A DNA stretch of 30,595 nucleotides from positions 1 to 30,595 of the IMG/VR virus record IMGVR_UViG_3300038422_000050; one strand, written 5' to 3'. The stretch comes from a virus. The translations under genes were made by a program, and so were the position numbers. Positions 8,083 through 15,906 of this stretch are shown piece after piece. A model generated the notes under the pieces. That model was not told where the DNA came from and did not search any database. It saw only the letters and a program-made list of their open reading frames with translations. The stretch's first letter is position 1. Every line of letters begins with the position of its first letter.

Positions 8083-8888
8083 CTCCGGTGCATCTCCTTA
8101 AGGTTGAAGCAGTTCGGGGCAACGGTATTCCAGTTCACGTCCTTCGCTTCCTTGAATTGCCTGCCGCGATAGGTGTTGTTAATCCACCACAGCGCATCGC
8201 TCCCCGTCGTCCATCTCCGATGGTCAATCAAATCGATGACGTTCTTCGTGTCAACATAGAACTCGAAGCCAGCCCTCTTGCATATGGGAATCCATATCAT
8301 CGCGGGCCACGTGTTCCAGTAGTCAAGCCTCTCATCCATGCCGTTCATCGCTTCCCACGCGGGCATGGAGATTCCGCTGTAGAAGAACTCGAACTCGTCA
8401 GGCTTCCACGTACCCATGTGGGAGCACTTCGAGGTGTCTCCGCTGAAGGGCTCGTTCCACGCGGTTATCGGGTCTATCTTCTCAGGGGGTTTGTAGTCCC
8501 AGTACTCGCCTACGCCGCTTATCAGTGTGCCTGGCCCCTTCTCCTCGAATACCTCGCACCAACGCTCAAGGGTCTTGGGGCGTAACCACGCATAGTCCTC
8601 TATGAGTATGGTGATGTCCCCCGTTGCCTTTATCACGCCCGTGTTGATGGCGTTCACCTGGTTGAAGGGGGTGTCGGGGTAGCACTTCTTCTTTGAGGGG
8701 CCGTAGTAGCGTAGGGGTATGCCGCAGTCCTCGAAGTACGTTGTGAGGTTGCGCCCCGGCATGTCGTCCACGACTATCAGTTCGTAGTAGTCGTAGGTTT
8801 GCTGCATGAGAGAACCTGCGAGCATATCCATGGCGCCCGGCCTGTACGTGAAGTAGATTAAACTTAATTTAAATTTTGTTGGTTTCAT
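8079..8888 (-). CDS. Glycosyltransferase, GT2 family (GT-A fold)
   Basis: 269 residues. The N-terminus LSLIYFTYRPGAMDMLAGSL and YYELIVVDDMPGRN form the nucleotide-binding start of GT2 enzymes, with an acidic pair at residues 41-42. Residues 93-99 (TILIEDYAW) hold the DxD-equivalent metal site, and the later WEAMNGMDERLDYW matches the acceptor-side region. It overlaps the acyltransferase gene by 20 bases upstream and the methyltransferase by 4 downstream, so translation is coupled. No membrane segment is visible; it should act in the cytoplasm on a lipid- or protein-linked glycan. Confidence 0.9.
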   Translation of the reverse strand: MKPTKFKLSLIYFTYRPGAMDMLAGSLMQQTYDYYELIVVDDMPGRNLTTYFEDCGIPLRYYGPSKKKCYPDTPFNQVNAINTGVIKATGDITILIEDYAWLRPKTLERWCEVFEEKGPGTLISGVGEYWDYKPPEKIDPITAWNEPFSGDTSKCSHMGTWKPDEFEFFYSGISMPAWEAMNGMDERLDYWNTWPAMIWIPICKRAGFEFYVDTKNVIDLIDHRRWTTGSDALWWINNTYRGRQFKEAKDVNWNTVAPNCFNLKEMHRS

Positions 8889-9369
8889 GTTGTCTCTTCT
8901 TCTCGTCGTATATGTCTCGCGTGCAGTGGAAGCGGGCGGGTACGCCGAGCCACACCTCCCCGGCCGGTACGTCCTTGGTGACTACCGCGCCCATGGCTAT
9001 CACTGCTCTGTCGCCCACGTTGACTCCTGCGAGCAGCCTGACTCCGTTGGCTAGAACCACGTCGTCCCCTATGGTGACGGGTTCGCGTGGCGGGTTCTTC
9101 TCCGCTGACAGGTACTTGATGTCCGTGAGTTGGACTCCGCCTGCGACGAACACTCGGCTGCCCATTTTCACGTTGCTAGTTAAATATGAGTGGGGCTGGA
9201 AATTGCAGTCGTCGCCTATTACGCAGCCGTCGCCGATGTGAACCCAGTTGGTGATGTGGCACCGCTCACCTATCTTGCATTTGCCGATGTAGTTCCAACT
9301 CCATATGTCGGTGCCCTCCCCTATCTCAGCGTCGGGGTGGATGTCGTTCCACTTGCCCTTAACCTGCAT
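8869..9369 (-). CDS. Left-handed beta-helix (hexapeptide-repeat) acyltransferase
   Basis: 166 residues composed almost entirely of hexapeptide turns: IHPDAEIGEGTDI, KCKIGERCHI, WVHIGDGCVIGDD, NVKMGSRVFV, VTIGDDVVLANG, VNVGDRAVIAMGAVV and the closing VTKDVPAGEVWLGVPARF. The architecture matches the WbpD/FdtC group of nucleotide-aminosugar N-acetyltransferases, which use acetyl-CoA. Together with the DegT aminotransferase it gives a plausible amination plus acetylation pathway. The ATG is preceded by GAGGAGGGA at a good distance. O-acetylation instead of N-acetylation is possible. Confidence 0.92.
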   Translation of the reverse strand: MQVKGKWNDIHPDAEIGEGTDIWSWNYIGKCKIGERCHITNWVHIGDGCVIGDDCNFQPHSYLTSNVKMGSRVFVAGGVQLTDIKYLSAEKNPPREPVTIGDDVVLANGVRLLAGVNVGDRAVIAMGAVVTKDVPAGEVWLGVPARFHCTRDIYDEKKRQHETNKI

Positions 9370-11167
9370 CCTGGCTTCCCTCCTCTAGTTCTCCGCTCAG
9401 GTATCGCTGGTATGGCTGAAGTTGTTTGCCCGTGGTAATAACTGGTGTTCGCTCCTCTTTATCAACGTTCGCTGTTGGCGAACTGGGTTTGGTGGCTTCA
9501 AGGTAGAATGAGTGATCGGGGAAACTGTCAACTGTCTCGGTGAGTATCGCGTTGCTGCGGCTCTGTCCCGCCTTCACCCTCTGAATGCCCGCGAAGCCTA
9601 GCCTAGCCATCTTCTCGCTTAGCGTCCGATAGATATACATCGTCTTATGCCCCGAGAAGGCGAGGCGGAAGAACGCGTCGCTGTCATCCTCGCTGTGTTG
9701 AACCTCATACTCATTGCCGTACACGAGTTTGAAGCGGGGCAGCATCTCTATGAACCGCTCAAGGTCAGGCGTGCTGAGGCGTATGGTTCCCCCAGGTTTA
9801 AGGACACGCAGACACTCCTTGAGCATAAGGTCGCCTTCACGCCTGTCGAGGTGCTCTATCAGATGGTGCGCGGTTATCACGTCAACCGTGCTGTCACCCC
9901 ACTTAAATGGCTGTGTCACGTCGCAGTGTTCGTAGATGTGCCCCTTAGCCTCAAGCGCGGGTTTGATATCATCACGTATGTCGCAGTTCACCCAGCCGTG
10001 CCCGAAGCTGACGGTGAACGAGCCGAGGTTTAGTTTGACTTGTTTTTCAGTGTTTTTCTCGACGCTCTTATAGGCATCCACGTAAACGTCCGCCGCCTTT
10101 GGGTCGGGGCTGTCGGTGAACACGACGCTCTGGAAGCCTGCTTGTTTAAGCATTTTCTCCAGTAGCGGGCGGGAGGTGAACCACTTGTGGTAGTCGTTCC
10201 CGTGCTCCTGTACGCCGAACAGCATGTGGCTGTCGCTGAAGTCTATGTCCTCGGGTTTCTTGCTGGTTATCTTGCCCGCCTGCTTGTAGGTGTCGGGTAT
10301 GACGAAGATGGCGTGCGTCTGCGGTTTGAGGATGGCGTAGCAGTCATTTATGAATCTCTCGACGTTGCGCCAAGATATGTGCTCCAGTGCGTAGGAGCAG
10401 AACAACCCATCAAACTTACCGATGTCAGCGAATCCCTCCTCAAGGTTTCTGACGATGTTTACTGTGGGTAGTTGGCGGGCGTCAACGTTGATGATGTTAA
10501 ACTCCTCTATCCGCAGCGGGTTGTCCCCTCCGCCGAGTTCAACTATGGTTTCGCCCTCCTTGAACGGAAGGGCGTAGTTGTAATCCACGTTTATAACGCC
10601 TCTCAACTGGGGCTTATCCTCTTTCTCAACCATCTTTGCCTCTCCTCTGTACGCCTCCACGAATATGTCACGGGCATCTGGGGCTGGGTGCGTCGTGAAC
10701 CTGACTTCGCTGAACCCCGCCTCGCGCAGCAGCCTCTCAAGGAAGGGGCGCGATATAAGCCACTTATGTGTATTATCCGTAAAATCCTGTCCACCGAATA
10801 TGAAGCTGCTGTCCTCAAGCGTTATGTCTTCCGGCTTCTTCTGCAACACCTTCTGTAATTGAGCGTAGGTATCGGGTACAACGAAGAACGCTACTCCGCC
10901 GGGCTTAAGTATCTTGTAGCACTCCTCTAGGAAGTGTGGCACTTTGCGCCACGATATGTGTTCTAGGAGGTAGTTCGCAAACACCCCGTCGTACTGCCCT
11001 ATGTCGCTGAAGTCTCCCTCAAGGTCACGGATAATATCAACCTCTGGCAAGGGGCGGATATCGACATTTATACTCTTTAGACCCGGTATCTGTTTAATTA
11101 GGGGGCGTTCTCCGCCGCCAAGTTCAACAACGGTGTCACCCCCCCTAAAGGGTAAAGTTATACTCAT
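9359..11167 (-). CDS. Three-domain tandem SAM-dependent methyltransferase fusion
   Basis: 602 residues containing three class I methyltransferase domains in one frame. Domain 1 (about 8-185) has TVVELGGGERP and NYLLEHISWRKV; domain 2 (about 195-370) has TIVELGGGDNP and SYALEHISWRNV; domain 3 (about 382-560) has WVNCDI, AHHLIEHLDRREG and LRVLKPGGTIRLSTPD. Domains 1 and 2 align over their whole length, including the KWLISRPFLE/KWFTSRPLLE segment, so they come from a recent internal duplication. Domain 3 is of a different subgroup. The C-terminal ~40 residues are a polar tail. ATGA overlap with the upstream glycosyltransferase and a GAGGAG Shine-Dalgarno support the start. Likely multi-site methylation of a glycan. 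Confidence 0.9.
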   Translation of the reverse strand: MSITLPFRGGDTVVELGGGERPLIKQIPGLKSINVDIRPLPEVDIIRDLEGDFSDIGQYDGVFANYLLEHISWRKVPHFLEECYKILKPGGVAFFVVPDTYAQLQKVLQKKPEDITLEDSSFIFGGQDFTDNTHKWLISRPFLERLLREAGFSEVRFTTHPAPDARDIFVEAYRGEAKMVEKEDKPQLRGVINVDYNYALPFKEGETIVELGGGDNPLRIEEFNIINVDARQLPTVNIVRNLEEGFADIGKFDGLFCSYALEHISWRNVERFINDCYAILKPQTHAIFVIPDTYKQAGKITSKKPEDIDFSDSHMLFGVQEHGNDYHKWFTSRPLLEKMLKQAGFQSVVFTDSPDPKAADVYVDAYKSVEKNTEKQVKLNLGSFTVSFGHGWVNCDIRDDIKPALEAKGHIYEHCDVTQPFKWGDSTVDVITAHHLIEHLDRREGDLMLKECLRVLKPGGTIRLSTPDLERFIEMLPRFKLVYGNEYEVQHSEDDSDAFFRLAFSGHKTMYIYRTLSEKMARLGFAGIQRVKAGQSRSNAILTETVDSFPDHSFYLEATKPSSPTANVDKEERTPVITTGKQLQPYQRYLSGELEEGSQDAG

Positions 11168-12228
11168 TTAATTAACTCCTCGTACAGCTTCACATACATC
11201 TTTTTAACCTTATCCCATGTTAACCCCCACGCCGTCTCCCTCGCCCTCTTGCCCACGTCGAGGTAGTCCCTGAAGTTCAGCCTCAAGTCGTCTATCCTCG
11301 CTGCCAACCCGTCAACGTCACGCGGCTTGAAGGTGAAGCCGTTCACCCCGTCCTCGATGTGCATGGATGAGCCGGTGCCCGTGGATGCGACAACCACCTT
11401 GCCGTAAGCCATCGCCTCCAGCACCGTTATGCCGTAGCCCTCTGAGACGCTGGGGTGAACATACACCGAGAACAGGGGCATAACCTCGTCGAGGCTGCTG
11501 AAGCCACCGTACAGGTTATATCGTCCGCCGCGTGCGAAGTGCTTCACGAATGGCTCCGCGCCCTCCGCGTCTCTGCCGAAGAACACCAGAGTCGAGTCCG
11601 GGTAGTTGAGCCTGCTCCACGCCTGAATCAGGTATTTGAGCCCCTTGTCTGGCCCCCACGCGCCGATGTAGCCCACGTTGCCGAACTCCTTTGGGTAATA
11701 GGGCTTCATAGGGTAGTCTACGCCGTGTGGGATGACGACTACTTGCTGGGGCTTGATGTTGTCCTGTATCCAGTCTCGGCTGCTGTTGCTGGGGGTGATA
11801 ACCGCGTCGGCGTTCTTGAGGTGTGTCCACAATGTGTCGCGCAGGTACGGGTCGGTGTTGTGGGCGAAGGGGTATGGCTGCCCGGTGAGCGCCTCATGCT
11901 CCTTTACGCTGTCCTCAAGGTTGTGGGCGGGGCAGTTCACCACGTAGTGCTTCGGCTTGAGTTTTGCCAGTATCGCGTTGGCGGGGCTGCAACTCAGGTG
12001 GGCGATGTCTACGGCTTCACAGTTTACTAGGGTTGAGGCAAAGTAATCATAGGTGAAGGGGCTGAACGGGTAGAACCTGTCTATCCTTGCGCCTATCTCA
12101 GCCTTGGTGATAACCTGCTTTATGTCGGTGGTTTTGCTGAGGGCGTCTATCTCGTTGATGCATACCTGCCCCGCGCCTGAAGCCTTGTTGAGGTGGTCAA
12201 ACGTGATGTAGACTGAGGATGGCATCAT
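11164..12228 (-). CDS. Glycosyltransferase, GT4 family (GT-B fold)
   Basis: 354 residues. Features are ADAVITPSNSSRDW and VVVIPHGVDYP in the middle, VGYIGAWGPDKGLKYLIQAW at the start of the donor domain, STLVFFGRD, and VHPSVSEGYGITVLEAMAYG with Glu263 and Glu271 forming the E-x7-E motif. The C-terminal helix is normal, so the protein looks complete. The start is an ATG-ATG pair overlapping the stop of the 43-residue microprotein. It probably extends a glycan with a sugar made by the same operon; the donor is unknown. Confidence 0.93.
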   Translation of the reverse strand: MMPSSVYITFDHLNKASGAGQVCINEIDALSKTTDIKQVITKAEIGARIDRFYPFSPFTYDYFASTLVNCEAVDIAHLSCSPANAILAKLKPKHYVVNCPAHNLEDSVKEHEALTGQPYPFAHNTDPYLRDTLWTHLKNADAVITPSNSSRDWIQDNIKPQQVVVIPHGVDYPMKPYYPKEFGNVGYIGAWGPDKGLKYLIQAWSRLNYPDSTLVFFGRDAEGAEPFVKHFARGGRYNLYGGFSSLDEVMPLFSVYVHPSVSEGYGITVLEAMAYGKVVVASTGTGSSMHIEDGVNGFTFKPRDVDGLAARIDDLRLNFRDYLDVGKRARETAWGLTWDKVKKMYVKLYEELIK

Positions 12229-12356
12229 TCTCCCTCAAATAGGCGTCTTATCTCCTCTTTAACTGTATCCCTCACAATCTTGGGGATGGAGGATAGGAGA
12301 ACCACGTTTATACATAGAATCGCTAGAATCAGCAATAGGAACAGTTCAAGCATCAT
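12225..12356 (-). CDS. 43-residue single-pass membrane microprotein
   Basis: A small frame links two glycosyltransferase genes by stop/start overlaps at both ends: its ATG-ATG overlaps the upstream TGA (12353-12355), and its TGA overlaps the next ATG (12225-12228). The product starts MMLELFLLLILAILCINVVL, one hydrophobic segment of about 20 residues, and ends in a charged amphipathic tail (KIVRDTVKEEIRRLFEGE). The tight double overlap is strong evidence that it is translated. It could anchor a glycosyltransferase at the membrane or bring enzymes together; this is inference. No family is recognised. Confidence 0.78.
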   Translation of the reverse strand: MMLELFLLLILAILCINVVLLSSIPKIVRDTVKEEIRRLFEGE

Positions 12357-13123
12357 ACCCGTGGCACCCTGACGTTCCCAGTTGACTCTATAACCACGTC
12401 ACCCATGTGGCTTAAACGCACGTCCGCTAGGCACCACGTCTTGTACCCCAGTTTCGCGGCTTTAACGAGAAAATCGAAGTCCTCGCTCATCGAGTCGGGG
12501 TGCTCCCAGTGGAAGAAGGGCTTCTCATCTGTGCCGTAGCCCGCGCCCCGCATCGCCTCAAGGACTCTGCGGCGCATCATCATCATGCCCATGCCTGCTA
12601 CGTCTACGGCGAAGAAGTTTGCTGTGAGCGGCTCCCAGTTCTGCACGTGCACGAAGCTCGGCTTGCCCTCGGGGGTGACGGCGTGGTTCCATATCGCGTA
12701 GTTGAAGCCGTGCTGCTGCTTGGCGCGGTAGAGGGCGGTGACGATGCTCTCCCCCGACTGCTCTAGGGCACGGTAGAGATGGTAGGCGGCTAGGTTGATG
12801 TCCCCTACCTCTATGGTTTTGCCGTCCTTATCCTCACCGATTTTGACGGTGGGCTTCTCAACGACGTGATCATGATCTATCCAGAGGGCGTACTCCGCGT
12901 TGCCCTCTAGGAATATCTTGGCTAGGGTGTTGCGGGCGTTGGGTAGGCTGGGTATGCGGCAGAGGTTGAATATCTTCTCGCACCATGGTGAGGGCTGGCA
13001 GAGGGGCTTCCACGTGGCTTCCACCCACTCGGCGTGCCAGTTGTCGCGGTGGGGTAGGAGCACGTGGATGAGTGGCTTCTTAGGTTGCTGAGAGGAATCT
13101 GTTGTTGGCTGTGTCCACGCCAT
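12353..13123 (-). CDS. GT-A-type glycosyltransferase (phage/virus-type, DxD)
   Basis: 256 residues. After a polar N-terminus comes HVLLPHRDNWHAEWVEATW, then ARNTLAKIFLEGNAEYALWIDHDHV with Asp83-His-Asp85 as the metal-binding DxD. GMGMMMMRRRVLEAM and SMSEDFDFLVKAAKLGYKTW form the catalytic E-D region typical of this fold, and ADVRLSHMGDVV carries the late His. It is the first gene of the long sugar operon and has its own TATA box centred 27 bases before the ATG. Membership of a GT-A family is clear; the specific class is not. Confidence 0.88.
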   Translation of the reverse strand: MAWTQPTTDSSQQPKKPLIHVLLPHRDNWHAEWVEATWKPLCQPSPWCEKIFNLCRIPSLPNARNTLAKIFLEGNAEYALWIDHDHVVEKPTVKIGEDKDGKTIEVGDINLAAYHLYRALEQSGESIVTALYRAKQQHGFNYAIWNHAVTPEGKPSFVHVQNWEPLTANFFAVDVAGMGMMMMRRRVLEAMRGAGYGTDEKPFFHWEHPDSMSEDFDFLVKAAKLGYKTWCLADVRLSHMGDVVIESTGNVRVPRV

Positions 13124-13145
13124 ATGGGGTTAGAGTGGTGTGGGA

Positions 13146-13164
13146 GATATAAAAGAGTATTTAA
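13146..13164 (-). promoter_or_regulatory. TATA/BRE promoter of the 11-kb sugar operon
   Basis: On the minus strand the sequence reads TTAAATACTCTTTTATATC: a BRE-like AAATAC followed by the TATA box CTTTTATATC. The TATA centre is 27 bases from the ATG at 13123, so the transcript should be leaderless. The ATACTCTTTTAT core is shared with the promoter at 28083-28097. Confidence 0.78.
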
Positions 13165-13173
13165 GGTTTGTGG

Positions 13174-13641
13174 TTACTGGGTGGCTAGGATGACGCTGGC
13201 GGTGCCTGAGAATCCGGCTTGGAGGTTGGCGACGCCGACTTCGATGTACTGATATGCGCCGGTGACTGTGAGTGTTCCTTGGTTGCCGGAGGTTGCCACC
13301 ACGCCTGAGCCGATTATGGCGGGCGCGATGTTCTGTATGGCGTGCCCCCGCACGCGGTAGGATACCCCGCTTCCGCCTCCGAGGTAGTCCACGACTACTG
13401 AGGCTGTGTTCTTGTCGGTGAAGGCTGCGCCGCTGTAGGTGTAAGTGTCCATCGTGGCGAGCCCGGAGGCGAGGATGACTGCGCTTGTAGCTTTACGGGT
13501 TACAACCTGCTCTCCGCTGATTTTGACCACCTGTGTGGCGGGCAGAAATACGCCAACGCCGCTGAAACTTGTGGTGGTTACTGTGCCTGAGATTGTAACC
13601 GGTATCGGCGTGTCAAGGTTCTGCTTAAGAGTGTAACTCAT
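13174..13641 (-). CDS. Beta-rich virion protein, candidate capsid decoration/spike (paralogue of 13645-14010)
   Basis: 155 residues, almost all beta-strand and Ser/Thr/Gly/Val. It contains the pattern SYRVRGHAIQ ... TVTGAYQYIEVGVANLQAGFSGTASVIL. The neighbouring gene has the same core order (Y-T-V-R-G ... I-D-V-G-x-x-N-x2-S-N-Y-S-G-R-V-T-V-I), so the two look like diverged duplicates. Position at the end of the capsid module suggests an abundant virion surface protein (decoration, spike or tail tube). No named family is recognised. The ATG has a GAGGATGAT site just upstream. Confidence 0.75.
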   Translation of the reverse strand: MSYTLKQNLDTPIPVTISGTVTTTSFSGVGVFLPATQVVKISGEQVVTRKATSAVILASGLATMDTYTYSGAAFTDKNTASVVVDYLGGGSGVSYRVRGHAIQNIAPAIIGSGVVATSGNQGTLTVTGAYQYIEVGVANLQAGFSGTASVILATQ

Positions 13642-13644
13642 CTA

Positions 13645-14010
13645 TCATCCTCTCCTCTTCATTGTCGCTATGACTGTAACCCTGCCGCTGTAATTCGACG
13701 CCGTGTTCTTACCCCCAACGTCAATCTTGTCATACGGGTTCGAGAACACCAAGTAGTGAATGTCCCCGCTGACCATCGCCGTGTCAGCCTTAATCGTGTT
13801 CGTGTACCCCGGCGCGAGAAGCGCGGCGAGAGCCGGTCCCTCGCTGGACGGGTAGCCGCGCACAGTGTAGGTTACGCCGCTCTGCGACTGGTTCGCTATG
13901 ATGGTGAGGGCTACCTCGCTGAAGCCCTTCACGTCTTGTTTCGCCGTGTACGCGTACGCGTTGCCTGTCACGTAGCTGCTCCACAGAACCTCGCTTCTTC
14001 CGCCTGACAT
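13645..14010 (-). CDS. Beta-rich virion protein, candidate capsid decoration/spike
   Basis: 121 residues from ATG at 14010, chosen because GGAGG lies about 9 bases upstream; a GTG at 14025 would add five residues and overlap the preceding gene. The product has VLWSSYVTGNAYAY, VALTIIANQSQSGVTYTVRGY, DIHYLVFSNPYDKIDVGG and GRVTVIATMKRRG: a compact beta sandwich sharing its core pattern with the next gene downstream. It is probably an external virion protein and a possible acceptor for the virally encoded glycan (several N-x-S/T sites such as NQS and NYS). No family recognised. Confidence 0.75.
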   Translation of the reverse strand: MSGGRSEVLWSSYVTGNAYAYTAKQDVKGFSEVALTIIANQSQSGVTYTVRGYPSSEGPALAALLAPGYTNTIKADTAMVSGDIHYLVFSNPYDKIDVGGKNTASNYSGRVTVIATMKRRG

Positions 14011-14011
14011 C

Positions 14012-14281
14012 TTAGGTTCCTCCACCGAAAATCTTTATGATGTACGCCGTGATTAACGGGCTGATTATCCCCGCGAATATTGCGCCGATTATCCCCATGA
14101 ACTTTATCCACATCTTCAAGTCGTGGATATCCTTAATCATGCCGTTGGTGCCCTCCGTACCCCACATCGCGTTACTGATGTGCTCATGGTCCCTGTCATT
14201 CTGCTCGCAGTACTTGTTGAACTCGCTATGAGTCACGAACCCCGCCCCACCGTTACCGTCATCATCCCCGGTCACAGTCAC
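14012..14281 (-). CDS. Small single-pass membrane protein
   Basis: 89 residues from a GTG (14281, or GTG at 14275, two codons on). The N-terminal half is acidic and soluble with a helical D-R-D-H-E-H-I-S-N segment. Residues about 60-82 (FMGIIGAIFAGIISPLITAY) form one strong membrane helix, ending in a short basic/Gly tail. This is the layout of XhlA-type haemolysin/holin accessory proteins, but it lies in the capsid module, so a virion- or membrane-associated assembly role is equally possible. The GGTGGAGGAAC at its 3' end provides the Shine-Dalgarno of the next gene. Confidence 0.72.
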   Translation of the reverse strand: MTVTGDDDGNGGAGFVTHSEFNKYCEQNDRDHEHISNAMWGTEGTNGMIKDIHDLKMWIKFMGIIGAIFAGIISPLITAYIIKIFGGGT

Positions 14282-14326
14282 ACCCTCTCAACGCCCTCTC
14301 AAACCCTGTGCGGCGCATTAAGAAAC

Positions 14327-14341
14327 GGCTCGCCGCGAGCC
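14327..14341 (-). terminator. GC hairpin followed by a weak T tract
   Basis: A perfect 6-bp inverted repeat (GGCTCG ... CGAGCC, 3-base loop) lies 33 bases after the stop of the 14374-14742 gene; the minus strand continues GTTTCTT. It could attenuate or terminate transcription between the capsid gene and the small membrane protein, or stabilise the mRNA end. The T tract is short, so termination is uncertain. Confidence 0.4.
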
Positions 14342-14373
14342 CCACGGAAACTGAATCTACCAGGCTAGTCAAC

Positions 14374-14742
14374 CTATACGCGCCCCGTGGCCTTCCACAG
14401 TATCGGACCGGCGGTGCTGGTGAACTCCACAGTGAAGTTCCCGCTCGCAAAGTGCTTCTCGCTGGACGTGACCATCGCGGCCTTATCGTACGCGGGCCAC
14501 ACGGTTGTGTCGCCGCTCCGGTACACAGGGTAGGTTACGCGGGGGGTCACAATGCCGCTCGCCAACTGGGCGTTCGACTGTTCCCACACCTCAAGCCTGT
14601 CCACCACGCGCAGACCCGTCTTAAGCTCGCGGATTACGCTGGGGTCTCCGCTACAGTCTCCGCTGACCATGGTGAACTTCCCGTAGTGTACGTTGCGGTT
14701 GCCCTCCTTCGCTCTCCGGGTTATGGTATAAGTGACGCCCAT
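14374..14742 (-). CDS. Unknown virion-module protein downstream of the major capsid gene
   Basis: 122 residues, ATG at 14742, 11 bases after the capsid gene stop. It is beta-rich with scattered charged residues: GVTYTITRRAKEGNRNVHYGKFTMVSGD, VVDRLEVWEQSNAQLASGIVTPRVTYPVYRSGDTTVWPAYDKAAMVTSS and FTVEFTSTAGPILWKATGRV. The position directly after the capsid protein, and the length, fit a small capsid-stabilising, cement or head-completion protein. No family is recognised and no membrane segment is present. Confidence 0.72.
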   Translation of the reverse strand: MGVTYTITRRAKEGNRNVHYGKFTMVSGDCSGDPSVIRELKTGLRVVDRLEVWEQSNAQLASGIVTPRVTYPVYRSGDTTVWPAYDKAAMVTSSEKHFASGNFTVEFTSTAGPILWKATGRV

Positions 14743-14752
14743 ATCGTATCGC

Positions 14753-15889
14753 CTACTTTATGTCCGTCACTTTGCCCTGAGCAGCGAAGTTGTAGCACTT
14801 CAGCTCGCCGACCGTTATGTAGTGCCCCTCCATGCCGTGCCCGTTCAGCGGGATGCTGTCCTCGGGCCACCTCGACTCGTAGTACGTGGTGGGTCTGAGT
14901 ACAGCGAACCGCAGGAAGCGGGTGTCCGCGAACATGATTGGGCCTACCTCGCCGGTTCTGGCGGTGGCTCTGCTGCTGTTGTAGTCCGGCGTCGGGATTA
15001 TCGGGATGCCGTTGTAGGTTGCGACGTTGAAGCCGACCTCGAAGCCAGGCCCCACGCCGACGGCTCCGTTGAACCGGGGCACGAACTTGGCTTCTCCGAG
15101 CGGCGCGTACCTGAGTGCACCCTCAAGCAGGCTGCTCCACACCTTGACGGTGTTGGCCCGCGTGAATATCACGTCGGTTCTGCCGCCTGCCTCGGATACG
15201 CTGTTGTACACGCCGTCGATGAGGCTTACAGTCAGTTCGCGCAGCGTCGCCGCTGAGCTTCCTGAGCTTGCCACCTTCGCGTCGTAGGCTGTGCTTCCGT
15301 CCCTGTCCTTGCCGTAGATGTCGGGGTCTGTGGCTGCGCTACAGTGCCCCGCCTCTGCGCTGGATGAGGCTGCCCTGTCGATGCTCTCGACGCTGTTGCT
15401 GGCGGGCGTGTCTACGTCCTGGCACAGCGCGGCGTTGAGCGCCCTCGCGTGGGCGAGCCCCTTCTGCTCGCGCAGGTAGGATACTGGCACGCTGTCGTCT
15501 CTGCCGTCCAGCAGGTATGGGAGCCACGTTAGGCCGAAGCCGTGGTCTGTGAGCTTCGGGGTGGCGGTCATGCTTGCCAGGGTTGGGTGCGTGGTGTCGG
15601 CTATGTCGGTGAAGTTGCTGGCTGCGCCCTCGGCTAAGCCTCCGCTTGGGAAACTGTCGCCTGCGGCTGTCTCAACCCTCCAGCTCGTAGTGTTCATGGG
15701 CTCCTTGGGGAGTCCTGTTAGCACGTTGGGCTCATAGCTGAGGTAACTCCAGACTTTTGCTCCGAGTATCTTGTGCCACACGGCTGTGTCGCTTGACAGC
15801 AGCGCGTCCTTCGCCTTCAGCACTGTGTCGTAGTTGATGTCGCCGTAGTATGCTCTCTCCATCTCCTCAATGGTTTTAAACTGTTGCAT
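14753..15889 (-). CDS. Major capsid protein, HK97 fold
   Basis: 378 residues, within the 300-400 range of HK97-type capsid proteins. The N-terminal helix (FKTIEEMERAYYGDINYDTV) is followed by an E-loop-like stretch. The central TLRELTVSLIDGVYNSVSEAGGRTDVIFTRANTVKVWSSLLEG is the typical P-domain spine helix with the 'find the name of a residue' strand. The C-terminus has YNGIPIIPTPDYNS and GPIMFADTRFLRFAVLRP, the usual A-domain strands. It follows the protease/scaffold gene by 17 bases and has the strongest Shine-Dalgarno in the window (AGGAGTGAT, 8 bases before ATG), as expected for the most abundant virion protein. Four or more cysteines are unusual for an exposed shell protein. Confidence 0.88.
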   Translation of the reverse strand: MQQFKTIEEMERAYYGDINYDTVLKAKDALLSSDTAVWHKILGAKVWSYLSYEPNVLTGLPKEPMNTTSWRVETAAGDSFPSGGLAEGAASNFTDIADTTHPTLASMTATPKLTDHGFGLTWLPYLLDGRDDSVPVSYLREQKGLAHARALNAALCQDVDTPASNSVESIDRAASSSAEAGHCSAATDPDIYGKDRDGSTAYDAKVASSGSSAATLRELTVSLIDGVYNSVSEAGGRTDVIFTRANTVKVWSSLLEGALRYAPLGEAKFVPRFNGAVGVGPGFEVGFNVATYNGIPIIPTPDYNSSRATARTGEVGPIMFADTRFLRFAVLRPTTYYESRWPEDSIPLNGHGMEGHYITVGELKCYNFAAQGKVTDIK

Positions 15890-15906
15890 CTTGTGTCATC
15901 ACTCCT

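Noticed and set aside
14262-14372. Possible 36-residue TTG-initiated frame between capsid-module genes
   Set aside because: Contains the GC hairpin, has an unusual Arg/Cys-rich end and no convincing ribosome site; kept only as possible.
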